64,000 nucleotides of DNA. Origin: DATEDA01 sp963820965 (GTDB taxonomy: Bacteria > Pseudomonadota > Gammaproteobacteria > Burkholderiales > SG8-39). The notes beneath the pieces were generated by a model. It did no database searches and was not told the origin of the DNA. It was given only the letters and a program-made list of their open reading frames with translations. Below, one piece after another: positions 61,996 through 64,000 of the stretch. The stretch is taken from contig CAWGCC010000036.1 of NCBI GenBank assembly GCA_963820965.1, positions 1 through 64,000 on the forward strand. The letters are read 5' to 3'. The number at the start of each line of letters is the position of its first letter. The stretch's first letter is position 1. Position numbers and translations under genes: made by a program.

Positions 61996-62133
61996 CGATC
62001 TCGAGCTTAGCAAAATCCCGATTCGGTCACTGAACTTCCCGCCGCGCCGGTGGCTGAGATCGAGGACGCGATCGAGCAGCCAGGAGTTCGACGGCTGCGA
62101 CGACCTGGCGCCGATCAGGCAGCTGCCGAAGGT

Positions 62134-64000
62134 TCACTCAGCCGATTGCGGCTCGAACCGACCGAAGCGCAACAGGATCGTCGGCAGGACCAGGAGGTTC
62201 AGCGCGGCCGAAGTGACGAGCCCGCCGACGATGACGATCGCCATGGGACCCTCGATCTCCCGGCCCGGCTCGCCCGTTCCCAGCGCGAGCGGCAGCAGCG
62301 CGAGCGCCGTCACCAGCGCGGTCATCAGGATCGACGGCAGCCGCTCGGCCGCCCCCTGCAACGCGGTCTCGGCGTTCCACGGCAGGCCTTCGACCGCGAC
62401 CAGCCGCTGATAATGAGACACCAGCATGATCGAGTTCCGCAACGTGATGCCGAAGAGCGTCACGAAGCCCACGAGCGAGCCGAGCGACAACCAGCCCCCG
62501 GTCAGCAGCACCGCGCATACGCCACCGACGAGCGCGAACGGCAGGTTGAGCATCGTTACGGCCAGGTTGTTGAGGCTTCCGAAAGCGAGATACAGCAGCA
62601 GCAGGACGGCTACGCCGGCAAACGCGGCATGCACGACGAGGCTTCGGCGCGCCTCCGCCCGCGCCTGCGCCGTGCCACCGAACACCGCGTAGTTCCCCGG
62701 GGCGAGCTTGACCTGCCGGGCAATGCGCCGGCGCGCCTCCTCCCCGAAGGCTTCGATGTCGCGCGCGCCGATGCCCGCCGTCACCGTCTGGCTGCGCCGG
62801 CCGCCGGCGTGCAGGATCTTGTACCGCCCCGCGCCCACGCCGATGTCGGCGACGTCGCCGAGACGGGCGAGGCGCCCATCGGCGGTCCGGAGCTGGAGCG
62901 ACCCCAGCCGCGGAATGCTGTTTCTCGCATCGGGCTCCAGCAGCACGACAAGATCCACCACGCGGCTTCCCTGGTAGATCTGCCCGACGCGTGCGCCGCC
63001 ATACGCTGCCTGGATCGCCTGCAGCACCTGCGCCGGCTGCAACCCGAGACCTGCCAGGCGGTCCGGGCGGAGCCGGATGCTCAGCTCGGCGGTACCCGGC
63101 GGCGCCTGGAGCTGGACATCCCGCGCGCCCGGAATGGCGGCGATGACTCCCGCCACCGCCTGGGCGTCGCGATCCAGCGCGTCGAGGTCCGCGCCATACA
63201 GCGTCACGACGAACGGCGCCGCGAAGCCGGTCAGCGTTTCCTCGATGCGCTCAGTCAGGAAGGTGTTCACCGCGAACGTCACACCGGGGAAACCGCCCTG
63301 GCGCCGACCAGAAAGCGTCTCGCGGATCTCCCGCAGTATGCGCGCCTGTGCCTCGCCTTCGACCGTGCCGATCTCGACCTCGAACTCGCTGTAGTGAGCG
63401 CCGAAAGTGTCCGCGCCGCCGGGCGAGCGACCCACCCACTGCGCCACCGACTGGACGCCATCGATCGCGAGTAGCGCCTTGGTGACGCGCTCGCCGATCC
63501 GCACCGACTCGGCCTCGGCCGTCCCGGGAACGGCCGTCATATGGATGATGTAGTGCCCCTCGCGCAGGGGCGGAATGAATTCGCCCGCGAACAGCCCGAG
63601 TACGCCGATGCCGAGCGTCATCACGACGAACGCTATGGTTCCGATGAGGCCCGGGCGCGACTCGACTCGTCGCAACAGCGCGACGTATCGCGGCTTCAGC
63701 CACGCCACCGCCGGCGGGTCGTCCGGCTTCAACTCGCGCTGCGCGAGGAGCAGGCTGCAGAGCGCGGGCGTCAGCGTCAGCGCCACCACCAGCGACGCGA
63801 GAATCGCGAGGATGTACGCGAGGCCGAGCGGCGCAAACAGCCGGCCGGCCACCCCGGAGAGCGTGAGAAGCGGGACGAACACGAGCGCCACGATGAACGT
63901 TGCGTATACCACCGAGATCCTGACCTCTACCGAGGCGTCTAGCACCACCGTCTGGACCGCGGCCGGATTCGCCGCCAGACGGTTAAGCCGCAGCCGGCGG
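62134..64000 (-). CDS. RND efflux pump inner-membrane subunit, HME/CusA-like (5' part outside window)
   Basis: The last 622 or so residues of an RND pump; the frame is open at the right edge. Visible are the end of the first transmembrane half (VVYATFIVALVFVPLLTLSG, ILASLVVALTLTPALCSLLL), the second periplasmic loop (FIPPLREGHYIIHMTAVPGT) and the last helices (SLVGFVTLFGITLRNSIMLVSHY, MTALVTALALLPLALGTGEPG). The loop sequences are of the heavy-metal efflux (CzcA/CusA) branch rather than AcrB. Substrate is unknown; metal export would fit the receptor and cupredoxin next door. Confidence 0.88.
   Translation of the reverse strand, partial: RRLRLNRLAANPAAVQTVVLDASVEVRISVVYATFIVALVFVPLLTLSGVAGRLFAPLGLAYILAILASLVVALTLTPALCSLLLAQRELKPDDPPAVAWLKPRYVALLRRVESRPGLIGTIAFVVMTLGIGVLGLFAGEFIPPLREGHYIIHMTAVPGTAEAESVRIGERVTKALLAIDGVQSVAQWVGRSPGGADTFGAHYSEFEVEIGTVEGEAQARILREIRETLSGRRQGGFPGVTFAVNTFLTERIEETLTGFAAPFVVTLYGADLDALDRDAQAVAGVIAAIPGARDVQLQAPPGTAELSIRLRPDRLAGLGLQPAQVLQAIQAAYGGARVGQIYQGSRVVDLVVLLEPDARNSIPRLGSLQLRTADGRLARLGDVADIGVGAGRYKILHAGGRRSQTVTAGIGARDIEAFGEEARRRIARQVKLAPGNYAVFGGTAQARAEARRSLVVHAAFAGVAVLLLLYLAFGSLNNLAVTMLNLPFALVGGVCAVLLTGGWLSLGSLVGFVTLFGITLRNSIMLVSHYQRLVAVEGLPWNAETALQGAAERLPSILMTALVTALALLPLALGTGEPGREIEGPMAIVIVGGLVTSAALNLLVLPTILLRFGRFEPQSAE

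Overview
The window is GC-rich DNA from a Gram-negative bacterium: it has Sec and Tat signal peptides, a TonB system and an outer-membrane receptor, and a sigma-54-type regulator. The gene set is that of a methylotroph that oxidises methanol with a lanthanide-type quinoprotein and passes formaldehyde through the tetrahydromethanopterin (H4MPT)/methylofuran pathway. The DmrB-type reductase, the Fhc complex and the xox gene order fit a proteobacterium, most likely betaproteobacterial; that placement is inference.

Left arm (1-8.8 kb): an accessory segment with scars of gene transfer. It holds a 3' remnant of a DUF1343 gene, a GNAT/DUF1778 toxin-antitoxin pair, a HigB/HigA-like pair behind a near-consensus promoter, and a five-gene redox set (SDR, aldo-keto reductase, flavodoxin-like protein, IorA- and IorB-like molybdenum hydroxylase). 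A LysR gene is divergent from this set and runs into a piece of a tyrosine integrase. A secreted GH3 glycosidase (8.85-11.05 kb) separates this arm from the C1 region.

C1 region (11-55 kb). Two PQQ-dehydrogenase modules lie on the minus strand: an alcohol-dehydrogenase-like quinoprotein with a cytochrome c and a substrate-binding-like protein (11.1-14.1 kb), and xoxF-xoxG-xoxJ with a hypothetical gene and folP (14.3-19.0 kb). Both quinoproteins carry the Asp-x-Asp metal-site signature of lanthanide enzymes. Divergent from xoxF are a pterin dehydratase, two metallo-beta-lactamase-fold proteins and a SoxYZ-like carrier, the uncharacterised quinoprotein relay set. A large GAF/AAA+/Fis regulator and the H4MPT and methylofuran biosynthesis genes follow (dmrB, a dihydropteroate-synthase-like gene, DUF447, mfnB, mfnE, hydantoinase-like, ATP-grasp and HisA-like genes). 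The C1-transfer enzymes come next: fae, mch, mtdB, mptG and further ligases on the minus strand, then fhcBADC on the plus strand. After folB, a DUF2380 protein and a two-component pair come pqqABCDE, an ABC exporter, a multicopper oxidase and a PQQ-associated beta-propeller protein. Together these could carry methanol to formate in periplasm and cytoplasm and make both cofactors, PQQ and H4MPT/methylofuran.

Right arm (55.6-64 kb): a TonB-dependent receptor, a cupredoxin-like protein, a TonB protein, a second histidine kinase/response regulator pair, a cytochrome b561 and the 3' part of an RND metal or multidrug pump. A palindrome of the form GGGA-N5-TCCC occurs before the receptor and twice before the kinase, and a one-base-shorter version lies before pqqA. 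This suggests one regulon tying PQQ synthesis to metal uptake.

A warning for any reader: at least 30 single-base frameshifts interrupt otherwise well-conserved genes, mostly one extra base on the coding strand. They are concentrated in the mtdB, fhc, pqqE and multicopper oxidase genes. Consensus sequencing errors are the simplest explanation, so these genes are annotated as CDS with the frameshift positions given. No tRNA, rRNA or CRISPR array was seen.
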